NCBI GenBank assembly: GCA_948144175.1
Contig: CANXME010002102.1
Span: 124,001 to 188,000 of the forward strand
DNA: 64,000 nt
Direction: 5' to 3'
Source: Closterium sp. NIES-65
Taxonomy: Eukaryota > Streptophyta > Zygnematophyceae > Desmidiales > Closteriaceae
The notes beneath the pieces were generated by a model. The model was not told where the DNA came from. It worked only from the letters and a program-made list of their open reading frames with translations, and searched no databases. This document shows, piece after piece, positions 1 through 10,029 of the stretch (positions are counted from its first letter, which is position 1; each line of letters starts with the position of its first letter). Both the position numbers and the translations under genes were made by a program.

Positions 1-1230
1 TGGCCTGAGGCAAGGAGTACGTGAAGTCGAAGCGCTGAAGGACCTGCTGCACCATGTGTGACTGAGTCAGGGTAATGGTGCGCTGTGCTCTATCCCGGGT
101 GATCTGCAAGCCAAGGTAGCTGCGCAGTTCACCCAGGTCTGTGCACGTGTGTCTCTTCGGCAGCTCGGACTTCACGTGGGCGAGTCCAGCATTATCAGCA
201 GTGGCAAAGACCAAGTCGTCGACGTACACGAGGATGTAGAATGGCGGCAAAGAGGTGTCGGTGCGCAAAAACAGCGACGGGTCGGCTGTAGAAGGAGCAA
301 ACCCAAGAGCCGCAAGTGTAGTCCTCAGTGTGTCGTGCCACTCACGGGGCGCATGGCGCAGACCGTAGACTGGCCGCCGTAGGCTCCACTGGGTGCCAGG
401 AGGAAACGACCCAGTGAAGCCAGGTGGGCGGCGCAGCCAGATCTCCTCGTGTAGGCTGCCCTGCAGGAAAGCTGTGCTGAAGTCAAGAGAGTGAAGCTCG
501 TAGTCGCGCTGAGCGGCTATGTGCAGCAGCACTCAAAAAGTGGTCATCTTCGGGGTGGGAGAGAAGGTCTGAACGTAGTCAACTCCCTGCCGCTGACTGA
601 AGCCTCGAGCCACGTAACGCGCCTTGAAGACAGGCGGAGAACCCGGCGGCCGCTTCACCCTGAAAATCCACATGCCACTGACGATGTTCGCCCCAGGTGG
701 GGGAACCTCGTCGACGTAGGTGCCTGTGGCCTTCCAGGAAGCCATCTCTGCGTCCATGGCTGACTGCCACTGAGAGGAGTAGGGACCCTCGATCGCCTCA
801 GCGTACGATCGAGGAGTCGGGATGTCTGGTGCATCCGGGTCTCCCTCAGGGGCAATCAGCGTGGACACGAGATGAGGCAAAGCAGCAGCAAAACACTGGA
901 ACTCCTCCTGCCTGTCCTCAAGGACGTCCGTGCTAAGAGCACACTCACCCCCGACGGACGGAGGACAGACAGACTCAGACTCAGCAACAAGACTAGCAGC
1001 GTAGTCTAGACGACAGCGAGCAGCAAAGTCGACAAGCTCAGCAACTAGGGCGGACGTAGCAGTGGACTCAAAGGAAGGGTCAGTGACAACAGTAGCCAGG
1101 AGACGCGTCACAGTAGGAGTGGCAGCACGAAAAGAGTCAGACTCAGGGTCAGCAAGAACAGGAAGAGAGGACTCTGGAGGAGACGGCAACGGTACACGTT
1201 GAGGAGCAGTGGAAGGACGCAGTGCCATCT
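1..1230 (-). pseudogene. pol: Copia-A reverse transcriptase, 5' part
   Basis: Copia-type RVT_2 reverse transcriptase, which copies element RNA to cDNA in the particle. A Ser/Pro/Thr-rich stretch (MALRPSTAPQRVPLPSPP) comes first. Then come YAEAIEGPYSSQW, TYVDEVPPPGANIVSGMW, FKARYVARGFSQRQG and FSPTPKMTT, and further on the YGL.QAP.EWHDTLR and YVDDLVFA blocks. The window edge cuts the domain before RNase H. The ancestral frame is disturbed in a few places. Homologous blocks in Copia-B and C make the assignment secure. Confidence 0.88.
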
Positions 1231-1829
1231 AGTGGGTGCCTGGGACCGCAGGAGGACGCGGAGGCGGAACACGACGACTAGTGCGAGCAGCACGAACAGG
1301 CGACGCAGGACGAGACGCATGCTCACGACGCTCAGCAAGACCTCCAGTAGGACCAGTGTAGGGAGAAGGAGCAGGAAGAGGGGAGGTGGGCTGTAACTGT
1401 GACTGCGACTGGACAGGCTGCGGACTCTCTAAGGGAGGAGCAGGACCAGTAGAGGGCTGGAGACAAGGAACCTGCTCGAGGAGCGGAACAAAGTACGGCC
1501 ACGGCCGTGCAGCGACTCCAGAACCAGCAGGGACAGCACCAGTACCCCCGGCGGCAGCACCAGCGCCTGCAGTACCTCCAGCTCCAACAGCGCCACCTCC
1601 AGCACCCTCAGAAGCACCAGCGCCAGCAGGACCAGCAGCTACAGTACTGCCAGCAGCTCCAGTAGTACCTCCAGCAGGACCAACCCCAGCAGTCCCAGCA
1701 GTACCCCCAGTCCCAGCAGCTCCAGCACTGGCAGTACGAGTACCTCCGGGACCAGCAGCACCAGTAGTACCTCCAGCTCCAGCAGCACGGCTCCAGCGCC
1801 GGGCAAACCACTCGTGCAGCTCCTGTGGA

Positions 1830-2110
1830 GAGAGCGGCTCCCGCCTCGACGAAGAACCGCCGGTGGCCACACGAGCAGACCCAGCACCCCCAGGCTCCGC
1901 ACCCCCAGGCTCCGCACCCCCAGACTCAGCACCCCCAGGCTCCGCACCCCCAGGCTCCGCACCCCCAGACTCAGCACCCCCAGGCTCAGCACCCCCAGGC
2001 GTAGCACCCCCAGACTTAGCACCTCCAGACCCGGCACCCGCAGGCTCAGCACCTCCAAAAGCACAAGAGTCTACGGCTACCTCGACAGGCTCAACTGTAC
2101 CTGGGACACA
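1830..2110 (-). repeat. Linker minisatellite of Copia-A
   Basis: Tandem 15-base units (GGTGCTGAGCCTGGG and variants on the minus strand) code a Gly/Ala/Glu/Pro-rich linker between integrase and reverse transcriptase. The same array sits at the same place in the other copies, with different unit numbers. Confidence 0.8.
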
Positions 2111-2159
2111 CCTGACGGGGCAGGACCCTGAGGGGGGAGGGGGTCTACCGTGGGAGGAC

Positions 2160-3800
2160 CTAGCGCAAGGAAGAGCGGCGGCGAGGGGAGGGGCGCAGTG
2201 CGGTAGGGGAAGAGACGGAAGTAAGGTACCGACTCGTCAAAGGTGACGTCCTGGGAGGACAAAACACGGCGCGAGATGGGGTGGTAAAACTGCCAACCAG
2301 GCGCGTCAGGGGGGAAGCCAAGGAAGACGCAGGGAACAGAACGGGGGGACAGCTTGTCCGCAGACAAGTCGCGGACAAACGTCCGAGCTCCCCAGACCCG
2401 AAACGCAGACGCATCGCCAACCTTCCCCGTCCACCGCAGGGTGGGGGAGGTCCCTGGCGCGGAGACCCGGGGTTGAAGGTTGAGCTGATGCGCTGCGTAC
2501 TGAACCGCAAACGGCCACAAAAAATGGGGGAAGCCACATGCATCATGGACGTACGAGCGACGTCCATGACCATGCGAATGCGGCGCTCAGCAATCCCATT
2601 TTGGTGTGGAGAGGCCGGAAGCGTGAAGGTCTTGCGGATGCCCTGTGCCCAACAGAATGCTCCCAGACGGGCAGAGGAAAACTCCCCGCCTCTGTCAGAG
2701 TGCAGACGCAGAACAGGAAAGTCCGAGCCGAAACTCTCCCTGAGCTGGAGACGAGCTGTGCGGATCCAGTCGACCAACACCTCAGTGACGTCACCCTTGC
2801 TGCGCAAGGGGAAGACTGTGGTGTAACGCGAGTAGTCGTCAACCACCAACAGGAAGTAACGCTCGTGCCCCTGTCCACGGACGCGGGCGGGGCCCCACAC
2901 GTCCATGTGGAGAGTCTGCAGCGGAGCCTCTGTTGGAGGAAACTCGGAGGAGTGAGGGGTGGCGCGCTGTCGCCCCTCGACGCAGGGGACGCAGGTAGGG
3001 CCAGGCTCCGGAGGTAGGGGAGGGAGAGACCGGGGGAGACCAGAGACAAGGACATGGGAGGCCATGCCTCGGAGATGAGGCAGGGAGGGGTGACCAAGAT
3101 GGTGGTGCCGAAGGAGAGTTTGGTGGGACAGGAGACGACACGAGCAGGGAGCAGACTCAGGACCAGACCTGGACGCTGCAGCAAACACCTGACTCGACGC
3201 AGCTACCTGGCCAGACTCAGCAGCCGGAGGAGACTCAGTAGTAAGGGTGTACAGGCTCAACCCTGGCCGACGGGTGAACGTGGCCAAGTGTCGGCCTGTC
3301 CGAGCACACGTGCAGTGGGTCACCCGCTGACTCGCACGAGTGAACTGGTCAACCCCCCTATCCTGTAGGTCCGCTCCAATCACCAAGTTCGTAGAGAACG
3401 AGGGGAGGTAGAGACCTGACAGGGTGGCAGAGGGGGCTGCCGGGCACGGTAAGACAGTGGAGAAGCTAGCAAGGACAGGACCCCCAGAGGGGTCCGCCAC
3501 GGAGAGTGCAACCGGCCGACTAAGCGGCGTAAGCGTGGTGCAGTCTCGAAAGAAGGAGCGGGACGCACCCGAGTCAAGGGTGAAGGTGTGTAAGGACTGA
3601 GCCGACGTAGTGCCTGAGAGAGCAGACTCACCAGCACCTGGGGTTGCAGACGCACTAGCACATGGGGCAGCAGACGCACTAGCACCTAGAGCAGCAGCCT
3701 CACCAGCACCTAGAGCAGTAGCCTCAATGCCCGGGTCAGGCGGTACACACAGGTAACAGTCACCCTCAACACTAGTAGTCACAGCATCATAGTCAAGATC
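2160..3800 (-). pseudogene. pol: Copia-A protease and integrase region
   Basis: This is the pol segment that cleaves the polyprotein and inserts cDNA. In order on the minus strand: an aspartic protease with TLDSGASRSFF (about 3550-3580); a GAG-pre-integrase zinc-binding segment with HHLGHPSLPHLRGM (about 3050-3150); and an integrase core with HMDVWGPARV, VVDDYSRYT, LHSDRGGEFS and NGIAERRI (about 2590-2910), which supply the D,D-35-E type catalytic residues. A C-terminal FLGFPPDAPGWQFYHP segment follows. The frame is open over most of this stretch. Order and motifs place it in Ty1/copia with high confidence. Confidence 0.9.
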
Positions 3801-3879
3801 AAAGATGGCAACCCCCGCCCTAGACAGATCTCCCCAGCGAGGGATCTCTGACGCCTTAGGGAACTAGTGACGCCACGCG

Positions 3880-5114
3880 TCCGTCAGGCGGCCGAAGCAG
3901 CGCTGGGTGGAGTGCGGGCCCCCGCATTGCTCACCAGCGGAGTCGCCGGTACGGAGGACGTAAGTGCAAGGACCAGTACCCCCACCGCGCTGACGCGCAG
4001 CGTACCACTCACGAAGCTGCTGAGGGGGCAGGGTCTCACGACCGCGCTACTGCTGCTGGCGCGGACCACCACTGGACCCACTCCTCTGCGCATAGTCGCG
4101 ACCAGCTTCACCGCCGCCGCCACCACCGCCTCCGCCGCCTCCGCCACCTCCGCCGCCTTCGCCACCTCCGCCGCCTCCGCTCCCTCCGCCACCACCGCCG
4201 CCTCCTCCGCTTCCACTGCTGCCACCGCCGCCGCCACCCCCGCCACCACTCCCACCACCACCCCCACCCCCTCCACTGCCTCCACCACCACCTCCACCGC
4301 CCCCAAGAGTCCCTCCAGCTCCCTTGCCCCCCTTTCCGTTGCCGGTGCGGCGTCTCCCGCTCGGGGCAGACGCAGCGCCGACCCCGTAGAAACCAACGAG
4401 GTCGGCAGCAGCAGAAGCAACAGAGGGCAAGAGGGGGGAGGGGGAACACCCCTCAAAGACGGGGGTGCGAGGGTCACCACGAGAGGCTCCTACAGCGACT
4501 ATGCTCTTCTCTGCTGCTAGGAGGCGCTCCTCGAGGAGGTCAACGGTGAGTCTGGTGGGGCAAACTGAGAGGAAGTGGTCCGTGACTAAGCGAAGAGAGT
4601 CAGGGAGCCGGGTGACTATGTAGTAGAGGGTGATGTACATGGGGGGGGGGGGGTTCTTGGCGCGTAACTCAGCAAGAAGCGCAGCGCGGTAGCGAGTGTC
4701 ACTAGTGCGGAGGTGCGTAATGAGGTCAGCGACTGTGGGAAAGGCAGCAAGGTCAGGGAAGAGGTACGGTAGCATGAGGCGGCTCAGTGCAGCAGTGGCA
4801 GGGGAAGAGTAGCGTGCAACAACAGCGTCATACAAGGTCTGAGCACTCTTGTACTGGCTAAAGTGTGCACGCTCAGTGGTCGGTAAGTGGCGACGCACAG
4901 CAAGACGGGCAGCAGCATCGCGTGTCGCCCACTGTGAGCGAACAGTGCTGTCAGCAGTAGCAGGCGGGGCAGGGGAGGCACCAGAAGTGAGGTCGAACAG
5001 AGAGAGGCCGTCTGCCCTATCGCACTGGAGGAACAGCTGGAGGTCATCAACCCAGACCTCAAAGTCAACAGCACGACCCTCAGTGTCAAAGGTAAGAACA
5101 CTGGGGGTAGCCAT
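3880..5114 (-). pseudogene. gag: Copia-A gag
   Basis: This encodes the copia capsid/nucleocapsid protein that packages element RNA into cytoplasmic virus-like particles. It starts MATPSVLTFD, the start seen in Copia-B, C, D and G. The N-terminal half is a conserved alpha-helical capsid-like domain (WVDDLQLFLQ, ARYSSPATAALSRL, ITHLRTSDTRYRA, YIVTRLPDSL). A proline run coded by a 13-base homopolymer (4641-4653) and a long poly-Gly tract (about 4090-4330) follow. A Cys/His stretch (CGGAHSTLRCFGRL) near the C terminus may be a degenerate zinc knuckle. Fossil copy. Confidence 0.85.
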
Positions 5115-5149
5115 GACTACAGAGGTCTAGCAAGAAGTGAGCTCACCAG

Positions 5150-6050
5150 TACGAGTAAGTAGGGCCGGGGCGCGCCGGTAGGACTGGTAGCGGCTCGACG
5201 GCAGGGCGGCTCGGCGGCTTAGCAGCTCGGCTGCTGGGCGGCTTGGCTGTCGGGCGGCTCAGCGGCTCGGCTGCTGGGCGGCTCGGCGGTCGGGCGGCTC
5301 GGCGGTTCGGCTGCTGAGCAGCTCGGCTGTCGGGAGGCTCGGCGGTTCGGCTGCTGGGCGGCTCGGCTGTTGGGCGGCTCGGTGGCTGGGCGGTTCGGCG
5401 GCTCTGCTGCTGGGCTGCTCGGTAGAGGCGGCGTTGGGGCCGCGTAGGGTGAGAGGCGGCGACGGGGCCGCTTAGGAGCGGCAGCGGGGCCGCTTAGGGG
5501 CGGCGACGGGGCCGCGTAGGGTGAGAGGCGGCGACGGGGCCGCTAGGGTCGGCGACGGGGCCGCTAGGGGCGGCAACGGGGCCGCGTAGGGGCGGCGACG
5601 GGGCCGCGTAGGGGCGGCGACGGGGCCGCCTAGGGTGAGAGGCGGCGACGGGGCCGATAGGTGCGGCGACGGGGCCGCTAGGGGCGGTGACGGGGCCGCG
5701 TAGGGGCGGCGACGGAGCCGCCTAGGTTGGGAGGCGGCGACGGGGCCGATAGGGGCGGCGACGGGGCCGCTAGGGGCGGCGACAGGGTCGCGTAGGGGCG
5801 GCGACAGGGCCGCGTAGGGGCGGCGTCGGGGCCGCGTAGGGTAAGGGGCGGCGACGGGGCCGCTAGGGGCGGCGACGGGGCCGCGAGGGGCGGCGACGGG
5901 GCCACTAAGGGCGGCAACGGGGCCGGGTGGGGGGGCGGTGTTGAGGCCGCTAGGGGCCACTAGGGGCTTGGAGAGGGCGGCGAAAAAGGCGCGCCTCGGG
6001 CAGGAGCGACTGGCGCTCCGGTTAGAAAGGAAAATTTTAGTGGTGGGCCC
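5150..6050. repeat. GC-rich tandem-repeat leader of Copia-A
   Basis: This is the untranslated leader between PBS and Gag. The part nearest Gag repeats a GGCTCGGCTGCTGGGCG-type unit (about 5200-5420). The rest repeats GGCGGCGACGGGGCCGC with short spacers (about 5430-5940). Open frames here arise from the repeats and resemble no protein family, so I do not call genes. Confidence 0.8.
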
Positions 6051-6058
6051 AAGGAAGC

Positions 6059-6087
6059 GTTCCCACTAGGGAACCTGCTCTATACCA
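6059..6087 (-). promoter_or_regulatory. Copia-A primer-binding site and adjacent hairpin
   Basis: On the minus strand TGGTATAGAGCAGG directly follows the LTR. It matches the initiator-Met PBS TGGTATCAGAGC except for one missing base. It is followed by the inverted repeat GTTCCC-TAGT-GGGAAC (6059-6074) and then GGGCCCACC. The same layout recurs in every copia here. Confidence 0.75.
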
Positions 6088-6212
6088 TGTGAAGAATGAG
6101 GAATGAATGAACTAGCAAGCAGGTGGGTACAAGTAGGAAAACCTAGAAGTGTTGTACCCCATATTGTCTACCCCACTATAGCCTACACAGACTATAGCAT
6201 AAGAGTTTGACA
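6088..6212 (-). repeat. 5' LTR of Copia-A (125 bp)
   Basis: On the minus strand it starts TGTCAAACTC and ends TTCACA, directly followed by a PBS. It carries the core shared by the copia LTRs of this window: GTGGGGTA, then about ten bases later GGGGTACA, then CTAGG and a TTGTA-type motif. The U3/R/U5 limits cannot be placed from sequence alone. Confidence 0.85.
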
Positions 6213-7990
6213 GTACGGGCGTGAAGGGTCGGCGACGGTGAGGACTGGTGCAAAGGTGAGTGCTGCCTTGATCGAGTTGAAAGCGGTCTGCTGCGGTAGT
6301 CCCCATTGAAAGGCAGCTCCTTGACGAAAGAGGTCAGTCAACGGAGCACATATGTGGGAGAAGTTGAAGATGAACTTCCTGTAATATTTTGCAAGGCCAA
6401 AGAAACTTTGCAGCTCCGCTACCGTGCGTGGTGCTGGCCAATCAGCAAGGCACTGGACCTTTGCGGGGTCCATAGCAATGCCCTAGGAGCTGATGAGATG
6501 GCCGAGACAGCCGATGCTTGATTGAGCGAAGGTGCACTTGGAGAGCTTGGCGTAGAGGCGGTGTTGGCGGAGAGTGTCGAGGACGATGCGTAGGTGCTGA
6601 GCGTGTTCTTCAAGTGAGTTGCTGAAGATGAGGATGTCATCGAGGAACACGATGACAAAGCGGTCGAGGAAGGGCCAAAAAATGTCGTTCATAAGTCCCA
6701 TGAACGTGGCTGGTGCGTTGGTGAGGCCGAAGGGAAGAACTCGAAATTCGAAGTGGCCGTAGCGGGTTCGAAACGCCGTCTTGCTGATGTCGTCTTCGGC
6801 GATGCGGATCTGGTGGTAACCGGATCAGAGGTCGTGCTTGCAGAAAACCGTTGCTTCCCCAAGCATGTCGAACAACTCCTTGACACGGGGCAACGGGTAC
6901 TTGTTCTTGATCGTGATGGCGTTGAGGGCGCGGTAGTCGATGCAAAGACGCAGGTCACCTTCCTTCTTGCGAGTGAAAAGCACGGGGGCAGCGTATGGTG
7001 AGGTGCTAGGGCGGATGAAACCCTTCTCAAGAAGGTCGTCGAGTTGTCGTCGTAGCTCCAAAAGTTGAGCAGTGCTCATGCGATAGGTTGGGCGCACGGG
7101 CGGTGTAGAACATGGAATGAGGTGGATGCTATGGTCAATAGCACGCTCGGGTGGAAGTTCGGCGGGTAGATCATCGGGAAATACTTCCGTATAGCCGTTG
7201 AGCAGATTCTGTATGGGTGGTGGCAGTGAAGTAGCTGATGCTTCAGATTTGGGAGCCGTGAAGATGACTAGGAGATGATGAGGAGGAGGTGGTGAAGGAG
7301 GGGTGGAGGTTGGTGGATTGATTACTTCAGAGGCGGGGCGGATGATGGAACGGCGTGGCTGCTGGGTTGGGTGGGGTGGAGAAGGAGGAGGAATGTTGAT
7401 CACTTCGGGAGAGCCGGGTGGTGTTGGCTGCTGCACGGGAGCTATGCGAGGAGGAGGGAGAGGGGGGATATGGGAAGATGGAGATGGGGCAGGTTGGGGT
7501 GGATGGGTTGATGAAGCTGAGCTGGTTGGGGATGACCATGGTCGGCGGAAGGAGTGGGATGGGAGGTCGTAGTTGCTGACGGTGACAGTTCCGTTGCGCC
7601 AATAAATCCGTGGTCCAAACTGGTGCAACCATGGTCAACCGATAACGCCTTCGTACCCGCCGAGATGCAGTTGCTCGAACGTGACCGTCGCCTCCAAGCT
7701 TCCAAACATGCAATGCACAGGGAGGAGAGTAGGTCCACAGCGCCGCCGAGTACGATCTGCCATGATCACATCCTGTGGGTTGCTGTTGGGATCTTCGGGG
7801 AGAGAAAGTTCAGCAGCAATTGCGGGAGAGAAGAAATTTGCTGAAGCGCCGGTATCGAGCAGAAAGTCAACGTATCGATTCTTTATTTTTGTGTGTAGAA
7901 TGATGGCGGGGAATGGAGCGTTTGATGTGGTGTAAAGTTCAGAGGTGCCGATGAACAATGGGGTGGTGAGAAGCGGGGCATGCGATGCGC
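6213..7990 (-). pseudogene. pol: Gypsy-1 protease and reverse transcriptase region
   Basis: A retropepsin-like protease with FLLDTGASANFF lies at about 7820-7860. A Pro/Ser-rich linker of about 100 residues follows (7240-7560), then reverse transcriptase with [17 protein letters not shown], the palm motif [13 protein letters not shown] (near 6650) and GHLIS. The thumb/connection segment with ADWPAPRTVAELQSFFGL then appears. It stops at the Copia-A insertion point in the sequence after ...TVADPSRPY. Role: proteolysis and cDNA synthesis. Fossil with several breaks. Confidence 0.87.
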
Positions 7991-8878
7991 CAGAGGTCTG
8001 CCCCACATATACTGGCGCTGTCCGTTTCCCCGTCCTCCGTTCGGGCTGCGACGATTCGGGCAGTTCCGCTTGATGTGCCCCATCTTCCCGCATTGGTAGC
8101 ACATGACGTTTGAGGCATTATGCGGCTGCCTCTCCATCATTCCCAGCTCCATGGGTGTAGGACCGTTTGCACGAGCAGCTGGAGCGTGATTTGTGTGACC
8201 CATCCTCATGCCGTTGAAGCGTTGGAACGCAGCGAAGTTGATCGTGTCGAAGCATTCCGCCACGCGGATCATATCATCCATCGACGTACATCCGCGAAGC
8301 TCCACTTCGGTGCGAATTTTTGGTTTCAGCCCGCGCTTGAACTTATCCATCTGCTCGGAGGCAGGGATATCGGGAATCTCCAGCACCAACTCCCGGAAGC
8401 GGTTGACATATTCGGCTACGGAGCAGTGTTGGCGTAGTGCAGCGAGGTTGTCACGAGCGCGTTCAATCGCGTTGACAGGTTCGAAGTTCATGGTGAGCGA
8501 TGCTGAAAATTCTTCCCAGGTTGAGATTGTAGCGTGGCAGCTCTGCCACCAAGTAGCAGCAGCACCTCGCAGAATCATGCCGGCGTGCCGCGCCCATTCG
8601 GCTTGGTTCACGTGGCATAGGGAAAGGTACTCCTCCATTTGGAAGAGCCATCTTTGCACAGGTAAGTCCTGTTTTCCAGGGACAAACGGCTCAGGTTCAG
8701 GTGCTTTCAGACGTGCAGAGACCACAGCAGGTGCTGGCGCCGGCACGTGTGTGCCCAGGAGTCCACGTTCCTGTAGTTCGCCGAGGATCCGGTCACGCAC
8801 TTCGCGTTCAATTTCTCGGCGCATGTTGGCTACAAACTCGTTCCAGAGTTCCGGAGTCATATCAGACGGCCCAGCCAT
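7990..8878 (-). pseudogene. gag: Gypsy-1 gag
   Basis: Ty3/gypsy Gag, the capsid and nucleocapsid of the virus-like particle. The N terminus is MAGPSDMTPELWNEF. A Retrotrans_gag-like capsid domain follows with VQRWLFQMEEYL, TWWQSCHATISTWEEF and the C-terminal NRFRELVLEIPDIP..., KFKRGLKPKIRTEV. A canonical CCHC zinc knuckle, CYQCGKMGHIKRNC, lies at about 8060-8105. Length (about 300 residues) and layout are normal for the family. It is largely open. Gag here is unlike the Gly-rich copia Gag. Confidence 0.88.
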
Positions 8879-8919
8879 AGGGTCTAGAATATGGCAGGAG
8901 CGTGCGAAGTGACTAACCA

Positions 8920-8933
8920 GGCTCTGATTACCA
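8920..8933 (-). promoter_or_regulatory. Gypsy-1 primer-binding site
   Basis: TGGTAATCAGAGCC on the minus strand, one base from the LTR. It is identical to the PBS of Gypsy-2 and carries an extra A relative to the initiator-Met type. Confidence 0.7.
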
Positions 8934-8934
8934 G

Positions 8935-9423
8935 TGAAACGTTGCTGGCAGGGAAGTAGCAGCCTTAGTAGGCTAGGAAAATGGGTATGAAGTGCTCTCT
9001 GGAGTTCTCTGGAATTCGCAATATGCCTTTACAAATTTGACAGTACAATTTTATAGAGCACATTCAGAAATCGAGTCGCACTACCAAGTCGCGACACCCT
9101 GAATACTCTATTGGTAACCCTTCCCTTGTAAATGAACCTTGAAGTGAAATTCAGGGGATTATTGCGGTACGGGATTGGTCGGCGAGTTTGATTACGGGGC
9201 TATAATTTCGTCGGCGTGGTTGGCGAAGTCGGCGAGGCGTCGGAAATTGGGTGTTCTGCGTTTCGTAATTTTCGCGCGATGGTTTGACTTGGGCTGCGTG
9301 TCAGGACCTGGTCGCCCAGCTGCAGGTTGAGGCGCTTGACTAATCGGAGGTTTGGGTGAGGTGGCGCTTGATTTCCGCCCACCTGCAGTGTACTTGGCAG
9401 CATTCGGCTGCCACACTGTTACA
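8935..9423 (-). repeat. 5' LTR of Gypsy-1 (about 489 bp)
   Basis: The inner edge is set by the PBS and a terminal CA (minus strand). The outer edge is inferred from TGTAACA at 9417-9423. A CTATAAAA box lies near 9050 on the minus strand. The outer edge is less certain than the inner one. Confidence 0.55.
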
Positions 9424-9547
9424 CCCTGCCTTTGCGGACGGTGATGGTCATGGCGTTAGGGCATGAGTCGGCTGAGTATTGAGAGCCGGTGCTAAATGTA
9501 TTGGTGCCACCAGTGGTACTTGCATCGCCGGTTGCGGCGGTGGTCGG
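9424..9547. other. Short host-like fragment between Gypsy-1 and TRIM-1
   Basis: These 124 bp lie outside the inferred Gypsy-1 LTR and end in GTCGG, the left copy of the TRIM-1 target duplication. The sequence continues after the right copy at 19423. A minus-strand frame rich in Ser/Thr/Gly (TTGGTNTFSTGSQYSADSC) runs through it, but I recognise no family. Confidence 0.4.
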
Positions 9548-9686
9548 TGTCAGAATCCCAACCACTAGACCATTGGGATAAAAGGGCTTGTTTGTGTAGT
9601 GGGTAAGTGCGCCCATAACCCCCCAGGCCAACGTGCCTGTAACCCTTCCCTAGGATCAATCGGGGATCACCAATGGACCTCTGACA
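9548..9686 (-). repeat. TRIM-1 LTR copy 1 (3' LTR on minus strand)
   Basis: 139 bp with terminal TGTCAG/CTGACA inverted ends. The sequence next to it in the interior is a G-rich polypurine tract on the minus strand (AGCTGGGGGA), as expected upstream of a 3' LTR. Confidence 0.85.
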
Positions 9687-9721
9687 TCCCCCAGCTCTGG
9701 GATGCCCGAAGTGCACACACC

Positions 9722-9780
9722 GGGATTCGAAACCGAGACCTTCGCTCTGATACCATGTCAGAATCCCAACCACTAGACCA
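9722..9780 (-). ncRNA. tRNA-like pol III box A/B pair spanning the TRIM-1 LTR/PBS junction
   Basis: On the minus strand, box A TGGTCTAGTGG (9770-9780) lies in the LTR end and a box-B-like GGTTTCGAATCCC (9722-9734) lies in the interior, about 35 bases apart. That spacing is normal for tRNA genes. The PBS lies between them where an anticodon arm would be. The acceptor stem is not evident, so it is tRNA-like rather than a tRNA gene. Confidence 0.6.
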
Positions 9781-9848
9781 TTGGGATAAAAGGGCTTGTT
9801 TGTGTAGCGGGTAAGTGCGCCCATAACCCCCTAGGCCAACGTGCCTGT
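9756..9848 (-). repeat. TRIM-1 LTR copy 2, first segment (rest at 19377-19422)
   Basis: It repeats copy 1 base for base with few differences, up to the Copia-C insertion point. CCTGT (9844-9848) is the Copia-C target duplication, seen again at 19372-19376. The remaining bases of this LTR follow at 19377-19422 and end CTCTGACA. Confidence 0.88.
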
Positions 9849-9974
9849 TGTCAGATATGTATGACTTCGACTGTATGGGCTGTAGTGGGCTAGACTCTAA
9901 GGGATACAGGTTTCTAGGGTTTCACATTTGTATCCAACAGTTTCCTAGTTCATTCATTTCCTCTTTCTTTCACA
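9849..9974 (+). repeat. Copia-C 5' LTR (126 bp)
   Basis: TGTCAGATAT to TTTCACA, directly followed by the PBS. It holds the shared copia LTR core GTAGTGGG, GGGATACA, CTAGGGTTT, TTGTATCC. Confidence 0.9.
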
Positions 9975-10003
9975 TGGTATAGAGCAGGTTCCCTAGTGGG
10001 AAC
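9975..10003 (+). promoter_or_regulatory. Copia-C primer-binding site and hairpin
   Basis: TGGTATAGAGCAGG abuts the LTR. The stem-loop GTTCCC-TAGT-GGGAAC (9988-10003) follows, then CCTAGGGCCCACC. This is the same arrangement as in the other five copias. Confidence 0.75.
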
Positions 10004-10029
10004 GTTTCCTAGGGCCCACCACGATCGAT

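Larger units (their letters stand above)
1..6212 (-). mobile_element. Copia-A, Ty1/copia LTR retrotransposon, cut by window edge
   Basis: Reading on the minus strand from 6212 leftwards one sees a 125-bp LTR, PBS, GC-rich leader, Gag, protease, integrase, a repeat-coded linker and the first part of reverse transcriptase. The domain order PR-IN-RT is that of Ty1/copia. RNase H and the 3' LTR lie beyond the left edge. The 5' LTR end (TGTCA on the minus strand) abuts the interior of Gypsy-1, so Copia-A is younger than that element. The coding region is broken by several changes. Age cannot be estimated because only one LTR is present. Confidence 0.93.
6213..9423 (-). mobile_element. Gypsy-1, Ty3/gypsy LTR retrotransposon, 5' part
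   Basis: The minus-strand order is LTR, PBS, Gag with a CCHC knuckle, protease, then reverse transcriptase. Copia-A interrupts it in the segment after the RT palm, so the rest lies beyond the left edge. RT directly after PR, with FLDD rather than YVDD, marks Ty3/gypsy. It is broken by several changes. It is older than Copia-A; LTR divergence cannot be measured because only one LTR is in view. Confidence 0.88.

Noticed and set aside
4047-4480. Pro/Thr/Ala-rich frames opposite the poly-Gly tracts of Gag
   Set aside because: Complement of glycine codons gives Pro/Ala/Thr frames automatically.
5472-5960. Pro/Ala-rich open frames in the leaders (also at 10410-10700, 41054-41332 and 58249-59220)
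   Set aside because: They are produced by short tandem repeats in non-coding leaders; sequence and frame are not conserved between copies.
9722-9780. A functional tRNA gene in the TRIM elements
   Set aside because: Boxes A and B are good, but the acceptor stem does not pair and the anticodon arm coincides with the PBS; kept only as tRNA-like.
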